Shown here: positions 15,302 through 22,655 of the stretch, in pieces
How the letters are laid out: each line of letters begins with the position of its first letter
How positions within the stretch are numbered: the stretch's first letter is position 1
From: Lentisphaeria bacterium
GTDB lineage: Bacteria > Verrucomicrobiota > Lentisphaeria > Victivallales > Victivallaceae
Assembly (NCBI GenBank): GCA_900768515.1
Contig: CAAGDG010000060.1
Location: 1 to 26,726, forward strand
DNA: 26,726 bases
Direction: 5' to 3'
Position numbers and translations under genes: made by a program
Notes under the pieces: generated by a model
The model's input: only the letters and a program-made list of their open reading frames with translations
The model's database searches: none
Told to the model about the DNA's origin: nothing

Positions 15302-15751
15302 ATGGAAAGTGGGCCGTCTCCAGTGGAACTTCCGTTCAATCTGTTGATTCTGAAGGTGTATCACGCCCAGAAGAACCGGGTGCGTCCGGTGATGGGTGCG
15401 ATCGGCTTGTCGCCCGGGCAGCCGAAAGTGCTGACCTTTCTGGCGCTGCACGGGCCGTGTCTGCAGAAGGAGCTGGCCGCTTCCTGCGACATCGAGGCCG
15501 CGACCGTCTCAAAACTGCTCCATTCGCTGGAGGAGCTTGAGCTGATCGAGCGGAACGGCCGTCCCGGGGACCGCCGAGCGGCCGAAATTACGCTGACGCC
15601 GGCGGGGCGGGAGCTTTTCGAAAATGAAATCGCCGGGCGGATCGGCGAGATCAACGCGACTTCACTGTCGGGGTTTTCGGAGAGCGAACGGGCGCAGTTT
15701 ATCTCCTATCTCAAACGGATGTACCGGAATTTGACCGGACAGGATTTGTGA
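15302..15751 (+). CDS. MarR family transcriptional regulator
   Basis: 149 residues, the family size. The winged helix lies in the middle: LSPGQPKVLTFLALHGPCLQKELAASCDIEAATVSKLLHSLEELELIERNGRPGDRRAAEITLTPAGREL. AATVSKLLHSLEE is the recognition helix and GRPGDRRAAEI the wing, with the usual Asp-Arg-Arg. The terminal helices form the dimer interface. The gene is followed by a MATE pump whose start overlaps or nearly abuts, the arrangement of mepR-mepA in Staphylococcus. It therefore most likely represses the pump until a toxic ligand binds. An inverted repeat sits over its own promoter. The start at 15302 has no good ribosome binding site, but the next in-frame ATG would remove the first helix. 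Confidence 0.92.
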   Translation: MESGPSPVELPFNLLILKVYHAQKNRVRPVMGAIGLSPGQPKVLTFLALHGPCLQKELAASCDIEAATVSKLLHSLEELELIERNGRPGDRRAAEITLTPAGRELFENEIAGRIGEINATSLSGFSESERAQFISYLKRMYRNLTGQDL

Positions 15752-15765
15752 GCGAGGTTCGGAAT

Positions 15766-17181
15766 ATGGAACATGTCGATGCCGAGCGGCGGCAGTTTCT
15801 GAGGATGACCGAGACGCCGGTCCCCCGGCTGGTTTCCACGCTGGCCGCGCCGACCATTCTGTCGATGCTGATCACCACCTTCTACAATCTGGCGGACACT
15901 TTTTTCGTCGCCCGGCTCGGCACCAGCGCCGCCGGCGCGGTCGGAATCGTCTTTGCGATGATGGCGCTGGTTCAGGCGATGGGGTTCATGATCGGGATCG
16001 GCTGCGGCAGCCAGGTGTCGCGTTCGCTCGGCCGTCGCGACCGCGACACCGCCGACCGTTTCGCCTCCAGCGCGTTTGCGTTTTCCCTGCTGCTGGGGAG
16101 CGTTCTGGCCGTGTTCGGATTGACCTTCAACGCGATGCTGATGCGTCTGCTCGGCGCCACCTCCACCATTCTGCCCTACGCCAAGGAGTACGCCCGCTGG
16201 ATCTTTTACGGAACCGCCTTCAACTGCGCCTCTTTCGTGCTCAACAACATTTTGCGGGCCGAGGGACGGACGGTGCTGTCGCTGGCCGGGCTGGGTTTCG
16301 GGGGGCTGCTCAACATCGCGCTCGATCCGCTTTTCATCTTCACCTTCGGACTCGGGATCGCCGGAGCGGCGATCGCCACGCTGGTCAGTCAGTGCGTGAG
16401 CTTTTCGATTCTGCTGAGTTTCTTCCTGACCGGGAAGAGCATCACGCGGCTCTCGTTCCGGAACATCTCCCGCCGGATTTCGGTCTACCTTGAAATTCTG
16501 AAGATCGGTTCCTCCAGCTTCTGCCGACAGGGGCTGGCCGGGCTTTCGACCGTCGCGTTGAATGTTGCGGCCGGTTCTTACGGGGATGCGGCGGTCGCCG
16601 CCATGTCGATCGTCGGGCGGATCTTCCACTTTCTGCTCTCGGCCCTGATCGGGTTCGGCCAGGGATTCCAGCCGGTTGCCGGATACAACTACGGTGCGCG
16701 GCGGTTCGACCGGGTCGCCGAAGCCTACGGGTTCACGGTCAAGACCGGGACGGTTTTTCTGACTGTGGTCGGCGTGGTCGGCTGGTGGCTGGCGCCGGAG
16801 GTGATCCGGCTTTTTCAGAGCGACGACCCGCAGGTGGTCGTGATCGGCACCATCGCTTTTCGCGCCCAGTGCCTTGCTCTGCCGCTGCAGCCGACCGTGG
16901 TGCTGGCGAACATGCTGTTCCAGTCGACGGGGCGGGCGTTCCGCGCACTCTTCATTTCCGCGACCCGGCAGGGAATTTATTTTCTGCCGCTGATTCTGAT
17001 TCTGCCCCGTTTTTACGGGCTCGGCGGTGTCGAGTACACGCAGCCGCTTTCGGATCTGATGGCGTTTTTGAGCAGCATTCCGTTTCTGTGGAGTTTCTTC
17101 CGCGAACTGCGCGGCGCGGGAACGGTTGCGGAGGGCTCGGCGGTCGGTGGCGCGGTTCCGCAGCCGGCGGGTTCCCGGTAG
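15766..17181 (+). CDS. MATE family multidrug efflux transporter
   Basis: About 471 residues with twelve predicted membrane helices in two six-helix bundles, expected in the inner membrane. It exports drugs or cationic toxins in exchange for Na+ or H+. Features of the bacterial MepA/NorM branch are visible: PTILSMLITTFYNLADTFFVARLGTSAAGAV in helix 1, IGIGCGSQVSRSLGRRD after helix 2, and GFGQGFQPVAGYNYGARRFDRV opening the second half. GAGG at 15754-15757 lies 8 bases before the ATG at 15766, which is chosen here. A GTG at 15748 would add six residues and overlap the marR stop. Either way it is coupled to marR. The substrate is unknown. The C-terminal tail (about 20 residues after the last helix) is low-complexity Gly/Ala. 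Confidence 0.93.
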   Translation: MEHVDAERRQFLRMTETPVPRLVSTLAAPTILSMLITTFYNLADTFFVARLGTSAAGAVGIVFAMMALVQAMGFMIGIGCGSQVSRSLGRRDRDTADRFASSAFAFSLLLGSVLAVFGLTFNAMLMRLLGATSTILPYAKEYARWIFYGTAFNCASFVLNNILRAEGRTVLSLAGLGFGGLLNIALDPLFIFTFGLGIAGAAIATLVSQCVSFSILLSFFLTGKSITRLSFRNISRRISVYLEILKIGSSSFCRQGLAGLSTVALNVAAGSYGDAAVAAMSIVGRIFHFLLSALIGFGQGFQPVAGYNYGARRFDRVAEAYGFTVKTGTVFLTVVGVVGWWLAPEVIRLFQSDDPQVVVIGTIAFRAQCLALPLQPTVVLANMLFQSTGRAFRALFISATRQGIYFLPLILILPRFYGLGGVEYTQPLSDLMAFLSSIPFLWSFFRELRGAGTVAEGSAVGGAVPQPAGSR

Positions 17182-17204
17182 GCCTGTCGCAGGCTGAAAA
17201 CATG

Positions 17205-17243
17205 GCGGCCGCCGGCTCCGGAAAAAGGGGAGGTGGCGGCCGC
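17205..17243. repeat. GC-rich inverted repeat between MATE and guaA
   Basis: GCGGCCGCC (17205-17213) pairs perfectly with GGCGGCCGC (17235-17243) around a 21-base loop. The left arm lies within the self-complementary GGCGGCCGCC at 17204-17213. It lies 24 bases after the MATE stop in a convergent region and may help end transcription in either direction. No U-run follows. Confidence 0.45.
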
Positions 17244-17260
17244 TCGGATCCGGGGAGGGC

Positions 17261-17279
17261 GGCGGTTTCAACAACCGCC
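17261..17279 (-). terminator. Probable hairpin terminator of guaA
   Basis: GGCGGTT (17261-17267), loop TCAAC, AACCGCC (17273-17279), a perfect 7-base stem starting 15 bases past the guaA stop. It lacks a clear U-run on the guaA strand, so termination may be inefficient or aided by the neighbouring repeat at 17205-17243. Confidence 0.5.
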
Positions 17280-17293
17280 TCCGGAACCGGAAC

Positions 17294-18559
17294 TTATTCC
17301 CATTCGATGGTCCCCGGCGGTTTCGCGGTGATGTCGTAGACCACGCGGTTCACGCCGTCGACTTCGCGGACGATGCGCTCCATCATGGTTTCGAGCAGTT
17401 CCCACGGCAGCCGGACCACCTGCGCGGTCACGGCGTCCACACTGTTGATCGACCGGATGGCGATCACGTAGTCGTAGGAACGCTTGCCGTCTTTGATTCC
17501 GACGGTTTTGACCGGTACGAAGATCGCGAAGGTCTGCCAGGTCTTGTGGTACCAGCCGGCTTTGGTCAGCTCCTCGGTCACGATGGCGTCGGCTTCCCGG
17601 AGCATGGCGAGGGTGTTCCGTTCGATCGGACCGACGTGGCGGACGCCGAGCGACGGACCGGGGAACGGATGGCGGTCGATCAGTTCCGAGGGCAGCCCGA
17701 GCATGCGGCCGACCTGGCGGACCTCATCCTTGAAGAGCCGTTCGACCGGTTCAACCAGCTTGAACTTGAGGTTTTTTGGCAGGCCGCCGACATTGTGGTG
17801 GCTCTTGATCACGCCGGCGGGATTGCCGTCGAGCGGAATGCTCTCAAGAATATCCGGGTAGATGGTGCCCTGTCCGAGGAACGGCGCGTCGATTTTGGCG
17901 GCCGCTTCCGCGAAGACCTCGATGAATTCCTTGCCGATGATCTTGCGTTTCTGCTCCGGATCGGCGACGCCCTTGAGCTTGTCGAGGAAGCGGTCGGAGG
18001 CGTCGATGTAGCAGAGGTTCATGTCGAAGTTGCGGGCGAAGACCTCCTGGACCATTTCGGGCTCGTTTTTGCGCAGCAGCCCGTGGTTCACGAAGACGCA
18101 GGTCAGCTGTTTGCCGATCGCCTTGTGGATCAGTGCGGCGACCACCGAGGAGTCCACGCCGCCGGAGAGCCCGAGCACAACCCGTCCGTCGCCGACCTGG
18201 CTGCGGATGTCGGCGACCGCCTCGTCGATGAATTTCTCCATGGTCCAGCTGCCGGTACAGCCGCAACGGTTCCGGCAGAAATCGACCGCCGGTTCGACGT
18301 TGTCGCCGACGCCGGAGGTAAGGTCGAGCAGCGGCAGCTGCAGTGCTTCGAACTTCGCCCTGGCTTCGGGATGGGCGGCTGCGCCGGGGTCGGCGCAGAG
18401 AATCACTCCGACCGGTGCTTCCTGCAGCAGCCGGTCGACCGGGACGGTCCACGGCATCACCATCGTATAGATGTGCCGGTCCCGGATGGCGCGTGCGAAT
18501 TTCTGGATGTCCTTGCATCCGAAATTCAGCAGCACAATGGTTTCCGGTGTCTGTTTCAT
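17294..18559 (-). CDS. guaA: GMP synthase lacking a functional glutaminase domain
   Basis: Converts XMP to GMP with ATP and a nitrogen donor. The ATP-pyrophosphatase and dimerisation parts are complete: P-loop LSGGVDSS (131-138), CVFVNHGLLRKNE, KRKIIGKEFIEVF, GQGTIYPDILES, IKSHHNVGGLP, HPFPGPSLGVR and the C-terminal KPPGTIEWE. Total length is 421 against about 515-525 usual, and all the loss is at the N-terminus. The class I amidotransferase begins normally (IVLLNFGCKDIQKFARAIRD) and reaches GVILCADPG where others have ILSGGP. It then reads LPLLDLTSGVGDN where the nucleophile GVCYGMQ should be, and jumps to the linker. The Cys and the His-Glu pair are absent. The protein would need free ammonia or a separate glutaminase. 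The start at 18559 has AGGA 7 bases upstream. The frame is intact, so it is not an obvious pseudogene. Confidence 0.93.
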   Translation of the reverse strand: MKQTPETIVLLNFGCKDIQKFARAIRDRHIYTMVMPWTVPVDRLLQEAPVGVILCADPGAAAHPEARAKFEALQLPLLDLTSGVGDNVEPAVDFCRNRCGCTGSWTMEKFIDEAVADIRSQVGDGRVVLGLSGGVDSSVVAALIHKAIGKQLTCVFVNHGLLRKNEPEMVQEVFARNFDMNLCYIDASDRFLDKLKGVADPEQKRKIIGKEFIEVFAEAAAKIDAPFLGQGTIYPDILESIPLDGNPAGVIKSHHNVGGLPKNLKFKLVEPVERLFKDEVRQVGRMLGLPSELIDRHPFPGPSLGVRHVGPIERNTLAMLREADAIVTEELTKAGWYHKTWQTFAIFVPVKTVGIKDGKRSYDYVIAIRSINSVDAVTAQVVRLPWELLETMMERIVREVDGVNRVVYDITAKPPGTIEWE

Positions 18560-18596
18560 GTTCTCTTCCTGTTCGGTTGATTGACGGTTTCGCCCC

Positions 18597-18618
18597 GTCC
18601 GGCCGGACGCCGGTCCGG
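18597..18618. repeat. Perfect palindrome and nested hairpin upstream of guaA
   Basis: GTCCGGCCGGAC (18597-18608) is a 12-base perfect palindrome. Its right half also pairs with GTCCGG at 18613-18618 across GCCG. It lies in the 73-base gap between the esterase stop and the guaA start on the minus strand. It could be a processing hairpin, an attenuating structure or an operator. No separate guaA promoter is clear here. Confidence 0.4.
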
Positions 18619-18632
18619 AGCGCATTAAAACT

Positions 18633-19883
18633 TCATCTCTGCCTGCGCTCCTGGAATGAGCGCAGGATATCCCATGCTTTCTGCGGCATCCAGTTGTTCC
18701 CCCGGTTGAAGTGCACAATCGCCTTGTCTCTGGATGGGAGAGTGTTGTACATGGCGTAGACCCCGATCGGCGGGGCGGTCTGATCCAGGAATCCGACGAA
18801 GATCAGACAGGGAATGTTCCGGTCGATTTTCCGGGCGAAGTTCACGGTGTCGAAGAGCCGGGCGCCTTTCTGGACCTCGGCGTTTCCGTCCGGTTTCGGC
18901 CAGCCCGGCTGCCGGCCGTTCTCTTCGCCGTTGAGTTCACAGAGGACCGGCCCCCAGGCGGCGACGCAGTTCACGGAAGGATCGAACACCGCGGCCGCGA
19001 TCGCCTGTGCTCCGCCGAGACTGCTTCCGACCGTATAGAGGTTGCGGCGGTCCCATTCCGGCAGTGTTTTGACATACTCCTGGGTACGCATGACCCGCTG
19101 GTAGAGGGCGCGGAAAAACTGTTTCTCCGGCTGTTTCCAGTTGCGGTAGGGCAGGGACTTGAACTCCTCCTCGCGCCGTTTGTCGTAATACTGCTGGGGT
19201 TTCCCGTTGGGAACGCCGTAGGAGTTGACCGAGAAGACGATCCGGTCTCCCGGTCCGAGATTGCGCGGCGCGGAACGGACCGTCTGCCCGTCGTAAATCA
19301 CTTCAACCGGATATTTGCGAGACCGGTCTCTTGGAATCGCCAGATACCCGGAGACCGGTGCGCCGCCGGCGCAGTCGACCTGCACGTCAAAGAGATCGAA
19401 CGCCTGATTGCCGCTCTCAACCCGGTTCCGACGCACCTTGGCCGGCACTTTGGCAAGCTCTTCGCGAGCGGTTTTCCAGAATTCGTCGAACTCCTCGGGC
19501 ATGGTCTGGCAGGGGCGGATCCGGTCGGGGGCGACCGCGGCGCCGCCGGAGCCGTAGAAATTGGCCCCTTTCTTATCCTTTCCGCTGACCTGAACCAGGA
19601 CGAACCCGGGGAAATCGGCTTTGAGTTCGACCCGCCTGGACGACCCGGTCGAAGTGTATTCGATCTGCTCCTCTTTCCGGTCGTTGGCGATGATTCGGCA
19701 GCGGACGGGAACTCCGGAGAGCGGCCGCCCGTTTTCGGTGATCCGGATCAGGAAGGAGAGCGGTTCGCTCTCCGGGTAGCAGGCGCCCGGCCGTTCCGGC
19801 TCCACCTGAACCAGGACTTCAGCCGAGAGCGTCGCCCCCGCCAGCAGCGTCGCCGCCGCCCATCTGAATCTTGTCCCGATCAT
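18633..19883 (-). CDS. Secreted CE7-like (acetyl xylan esterase family) alpha/beta hydrolase
   Basis: 416 residues. It starts with a signal peptide of about 21 residues (MIGTRFRWAAATLLAGATLSA), so it is exported. An Ig-like N-terminal region (about 22-118) precedes an acetyl-xylan-esterase-type domain, with MPEEFDEFWKTAREELAKVPAK, VSGYLAIPRDRSRKYPVEVIYDG, the nucleophile elbow VGSSLGGAQAIAAA (Ser288) and Asp367 in FVGFLDQTAPP. The family's catalytic histidine normally follows in a GHE motif. Here the position reads NRGNNWMPQ (393-400), with no histidine; the nearest is His391. Activity is therefore uncertain. The start at 19883 places the signal peptide correctly, while the longer frame to 20060 would bury it. 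It is encoded upstream of guaA on the same strand and divergent from a GH113-like gene, suggesting carbohydrate work. Confidence 0.82.
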   Translation of the reverse strand: MIGTRFRWAAATLLAGATLSAEVLVQVEPERPGACYPESEPLSFLIRITENGRPLSGVPVRCRIIANDRKEEQIEYTSTGSSRRVELKADFPGFVLVQVSGKDKKGANFYGSGGAAVAPDRIRPCQTMPEEFDEFWKTAREELAKVPAKVRRNRVESGNQAFDLFDVQVDCAGGAPVSGYLAIPRDRSRKYPVEVIYDGQTVRSAPRNLGPGDRIVFSVNSYGVPNGKPQQYYDKRREEEFKSLPYRNWKQPEKQFFRALYQRVMRTQEYVKTLPEWDRRNLYTVGSSLGGAQAIAAAVFDPSVNCVAAWGPVLCELNGEENGRQPGWPKPDGNAEVQKGARLFDTVNFARKIDRNIPCLIFVGFLDQTAPPIGVYAMYNTLPSRDKAIVHFNRGNNWMPQKAWDILRSFQERRQR

Positions 19884-19928
19884 GTTGAAAGCCCCCGCCC
19901 GGATACTGTGGTGTTTCCCTTTTGCGGT

Positions 19929-19957
19929 AAGATAACCTTTCAACGGCGGAAATTCAA
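19929..19957 (-). promoter_or_regulatory. Predicted promoter of the CE7-like esterase gene
   Basis: On the minus strand TTGAAT (19957-19952), 17 bases, TATCTT (19934-19929). It predicts a leader of about 40 bases. It lies 32 bases from the divergent promoter at 19990, so both genes could share an operator. Confidence 0.45.
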
Positions 19958-19989
19958 ATCGCGGAGCGGGATTTCCCGGCAATCGGCGT

Positions 19990-20017
19990 TTGCAATCCCT
20001 TCCGGAACGTTTATATT
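19990..20017 (+). promoter_or_regulatory. Predicted promoter of the GH113-like gene
   Basis: TTGCAA (19990-19995), 16 bases, TATATT (20012-20017), the same boxes and spacing as the metY promoter at 4354-4381. Transcription would begin near 20024, about 40 bases before the start codon. Confidence 0.65.
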
Positions 20018-20064
20018 TTTGGGGAGAACCTGAGCGGTTTGGAAAACAACAGGGAGTCAAGGCG

Positions 20065-21075
20065 ATGAAAGTTCCGTTTCAGCGGGGGATGACGTTCGGT
20101 TTTTACGCGCGGCGCGGGGTCTATTCCAGCAACTGGGCGAAGGAGCAGATTTGCCGGATGAAGGCGCTCGGCGTCGAATATGTGGGGCTGATCGCGACGG
20201 TGTTCCGGGAGACCGACTATTCGACCCGGGAGTTTCTCGATCTGGAGGAGAGCCCCGGCGAGATCGAACTGGCCCGGATGATCGACTTCATTCACGCTCA
20301 GGGACTCAAGGTGATGCTCCGACCGATGCTGGAGAGTCACGAGGGGAACGGCCGGCTCCAGGTCAACTTCGCCTATGATCGCGAACGGATTCCCGGCAAG
20401 GTTTCCGACCGCTGGAAACGGTGGTTCCGGAGCGTCCGCGCCCGGACTCGGCTTTTCGCTTCGCTGGCCCGCGAGACCGGCTGCGAAATCTACGGGCTGG
20501 ACAGCGAACTGGACCGGACCGTCTGCAAAAACGAGCAGTGGAAGGAGGTCGTCGCCGTCGCCCGCGACTGTTTTGACGGACCGATCACCAGCTGTCACAC
20601 CCATTCACTCGATTTCGAGCGGGAGCTGGCGCGGCCGGACCACTGGTTCCGCGATCTCGACTTTCTGCAGACCAGTTTCTATCACCCCGCCGAGGAGACG
20701 CCCGGCGCGACGGTGGAGGAGATGATGGCGAAACTGGCGCCGGTCCGGGAACTCTACCGCCGGATCGCCGCCGCCTACGGCAAGCCGGTGATGTTCGGGG
20801 AGTGCGGCTGCACCTCCAGCACCGGCGGCGCCTGCCACCCCTCCGGCTGGAACGGCGACGGCCGTTACGCCCCGATGGAACAGGCCAACTATCTTGAGGC
20901 GGTCTGGCGGCTGTTCCGCGATGAACCGTATTTCCGCGGACTCTACTGGTGGAAGTGGGACGAGCAGAATCGCCGCGAACAGTTCTGCGACGACCCCGCC
21001 GGGGACAAGGGGTTCATTCTGGACGGCAAGCCCGCCGCGGAAGTTTTGAGGCGGTGCTACCGCCGCGGGGCGTGA
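20065..21075 (+). CDS. GH113-like TIM-barrel glycoside hydrolase
   Basis: 336 residues without a signal peptide, so probably cytoplasmic. The pattern fits the GH113 mannanase-type (clan GH-A) barrel: GVYSSNWAKEQICRMKALGVEYVGLIAT at the start, HAQGLKVMLRPMLE (strand 3), a first catalytic-type Glu148 in YGLDSELDR, the segment LQTSFYHP, a second Glu246 in PVMFGECGCTS (nucleophile position), and YWWKWDEQN (about 290) closing the barrel. Family known activity is beta-mannan or manno-oligosaccharide cleavage. The assignment to exact family and substrate is by pattern, not by search. AGGGAG lies 8 bases before the ATG. It is transcribed alone, back to back with the CE7-like esterase, and ends before a small hairpin with a T-run. 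Confidence 0.72.
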   Translation: MKVPFQRGMTFGFYARRGVYSSNWAKEQICRMKALGVEYVGLIATVFRETDYSTREFLDLEESPGEIELARMIDFIHAQGLKVMLRPMLESHEGNGRLQVNFAYDRERIPGKVSDRWKRWFRSVRARTRLFASLARETGCEIYGLDSELDRTVCKNEQWKEVVAVARDCFDGPITSCHTHSLDFERELARPDHWFRDLDFLQTSFYHPAEETPGATVEEMMAKLAPVRELYRRIAAAYGKPVMFGECGCTSSTGGACHPSGWNGDGRYAPMEQANYLEAVWRLFRDEPYFRGLYWWKWDEQNRREQFCDDPAGDKGFILDGKPAAEVLRRCYRRGA

Positions 21076-21116
21076 ACGGAGCTGCCGTTGCAAGGTTTTT
21101 GCGTTTTCCCTCTCCG

Positions 21117-21140
21117 CGGGGTTGAAAAAATCCCCGTTTT
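21117..21140 (+). terminator. Possible terminator after the GH113-like gene
   Basis: CGGGG (21117-21121), a 10-base A-rich loop, CCCCG (21132-21136), then TTTT (21137-21140). It is short but has the order of an intrinsic terminator. The AT-rich stretch TTTTATATAAAATG just beyond (21147-21160) may hold the argB -10, though I could not find a well-spaced -35. Confidence 0.45.
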
Positions 21141-21197
21141 GCGGCATTTTATATAAAATGTAACTCTCTAACGTTGTCACAACCGGAGGTTGATTTC

Positions 21198-22085
21198 ATG
21201 CAGGATTTGATTCACAAGGCGGGCGTATTGGTTGAAGCGCTGCCGTACATCCAGAAATTCCGCAATTCGGTGGTTGTCGTCAAGTTCGGCGGCAGTTCGA
21301 TGGAGGATCCCGAGCTGGTTCGCAGCACGATGCGCGACATCGTGCTGCTGGAGGCGACCGGAATGAAGCCGGTGGTGGTTCACGGCGGCGGGAAGGCGAT
21401 TTCGGCGGAACTGCGCCGCCGGGAGATCCCGGTCCGGTTTGTGAACGGGCTGCGCTACACCTGCGAACGGACCATTGAGATCGTCGACGACGTCCTCCAC
21501 AATCAGGTCAATCGCGAACTGGTCGAACTCGGCAACGCGGCGGGCGGCAAGATGGTCGGCATCTCCGGCAAGAAGGTGTTGAAGGCGGCCCGGACCATGT
21601 CGGTCGATCCGGTCACCGGCGAGAAGCAGGATGTCGGATTCGTCGGGGAGATCACCGGCGTCAACGTCTCACCGATCCTCGAGGCGCTGAACGCGGGGGC
21701 GATTCCGGTGGTCACTCCGCTCGGAGTCGGGAGCGACGGACAGGTTTACAACATCAACGCCGATGTCGCCGCCTGCAAGGTGGCCGAGGCGATCCACGCG
21801 CGCAAGCTGGTGTTCCTGAGTGATGTTCCCGGCATTCTTGCGGACCGGGAGGATGAAAGTTCCGTGATTCCAACCATCTGCACCACCGATATTCCCGAAC
21901 TCATCCGCACCCAGGTGCTCTCCGGCGGAATGCTGCCCAAGATCAACAGCTGCGTCGAGGCGCTCGACTCCGGGATCAACAAGGTGCAGCTGATCGACGG
22001 GCGGCTCAAGCACACGCTGCTGCTGGAGATCTTCACCGATCGCGGCGTCGGGACCCAGATCGTCCGGCCCGATTCGGTGATGTGA
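21198..22085 (+). CDS. argB: Acetylglutamate kinase
   Basis: 295 residues. Phosphorylates N-acetylglutamate with ATP, the second step of arginine synthesis in the cytoplasm. The amino-acid kinase fold is clear: VVVKFGGSSMED (ATP phosphate loop), VVVHGGGKAISAEL, VNGLRYTCERTIEIV (substrate pocket), GISGKKVLKA, GVGSDGQVYNINADVAA, LVFLSDVPGI and SGGMLPKINSCVEAL. The N-terminal helix before the first strand (QDLIHKAGVLVEALPYIQKF) is characteristic of hexameric, arginine-inhibited enzymes, so feedback control is likely. GGAGG lies 8 bases before the ATG at 21198; a TTG eight codons upstream is not needed. It is followed after 12 bases by aroK, an unusual pairing of arginine and shikimate pathway genes. 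Confidence 0.95.
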   Translation: MQDLIHKAGVLVEALPYIQKFRNSVVVVKFGGSSMEDPELVRSTMRDIVLLEATGMKPVVVHGGGKAISAELRRREIPVRFVNGLRYTCERTIEIVDDVLHNQVNRELVELGNAAGGKMVGISGKKVLKAARTMSVDPVTGEKQDVGFVGEITGVNVSPILEALNAGAIPVVTPLGVGSDGQVYNINADVAACKVAEAIHARKLVFLSDVPGILADREDESSVIPTICTTDIPELIRTQVLSGGMLPKINSCVEALDSGINKVQLIDGRLKHTLLLEIFTDRGVGTQIVRPDSVM

Positions 22086-22097
22086 GGGGGGCGGAAG

Positions 22098-22655
22098 ATG
22101 AAACCGGCGCGTCCGGTCGTTCTCTGGGGCGTCAAACACTGCGGCAAGAGCACGCTCGGCGCGGCGCTGGCGGAACGGTGGGGGATCCCGTTGGTCGACA
22201 CCGACCGGCTGCTGGAGGAGGAGTTCGCCCGCCGGAACGGGCGTTCCGCCTCGACCCGTGAAATTTTCCGCGAGCTGGGGGAGGAGGCGTTCCGCCGTTT
22301 CGAGGCGGACACGGTCGCGTCGCTCTCCGGCGGTTCCGTCTGCCGGGTGATCGCGCTGGGCGGCGGTGCGGCGGTCAACCCGTTTCTGCCCGCGGAGGTG
22401 TTGCGGGATCTGGGGTTCCGGGTGTTTCTCGACGTTTCCGACGAGGTCGCCTTCGCCCGGGTGCTCCGGGGCGGACTGCCCCCCTTTCTGGCGGGGACCC
22501 CGGATCCGTTCGCGGAATTTCAGAGGATCAATGCGGCGCGGCGGCCGGGGTATCTGGCCGCCGCCGATCTGGTTTTCCCCGTGACCGGGGAACGGCCGGT
22601 CGCGGAAGTCGCGGCGGAACTGGCCGGAAGAATTGAGGAGGAGATCAATCGATGA
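22098..22655 (+). CDS. aroK: Shikimate kinase
   Basis: 185 residues, normal size. Phosphorylates shikimate at the 3-hydroxyl with ATP. The Walker A loop is GVKHCGKST (11-19). The shikimate-binding Asp is in VDTDRLLEEEFA, Arg in EEAFRRFEAD, the GGG loop in VIALGGGAAV, and a late Arg in NAARRPGYLAAADL. The lid, rich in Gly and Pro (RGGLPPFLAGTPDP), is near 125-138. Divergent residues around the Walker A (KHC) are unremarkable for the NMP-kinase fold. It lies 12 bases after argB and overlaps aroC by ATGA, so translation is coupled with the enzyme two steps further in the pathway. Confidence 0.9.
   Translation: MKPARPVVLWGVKHCGKSTLGAALAERWGIPLVDTDRLLEEEFARRNGRSASTREIFRELGEEAFRRFEADTVASLSGGSVCRVIALGGGAAVNPFLPAEVLRDLGFRVFLDVSDEVAFARVLRGGLPPFLAGTPDPFAEFQRINAARRPGYLAAADLVFPVTGERPVAEVAAELAGRIEEEINR

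Noticed and set aside
15706..17274. A 522-codon minus-strand frame opposite the MATE gene, and a similar one at 23878-25386 opposite dsbD.
   Set aside because: Both are antisense shadows of multi-pass membrane proteins. Charged, repeat-like composition and no motifs.
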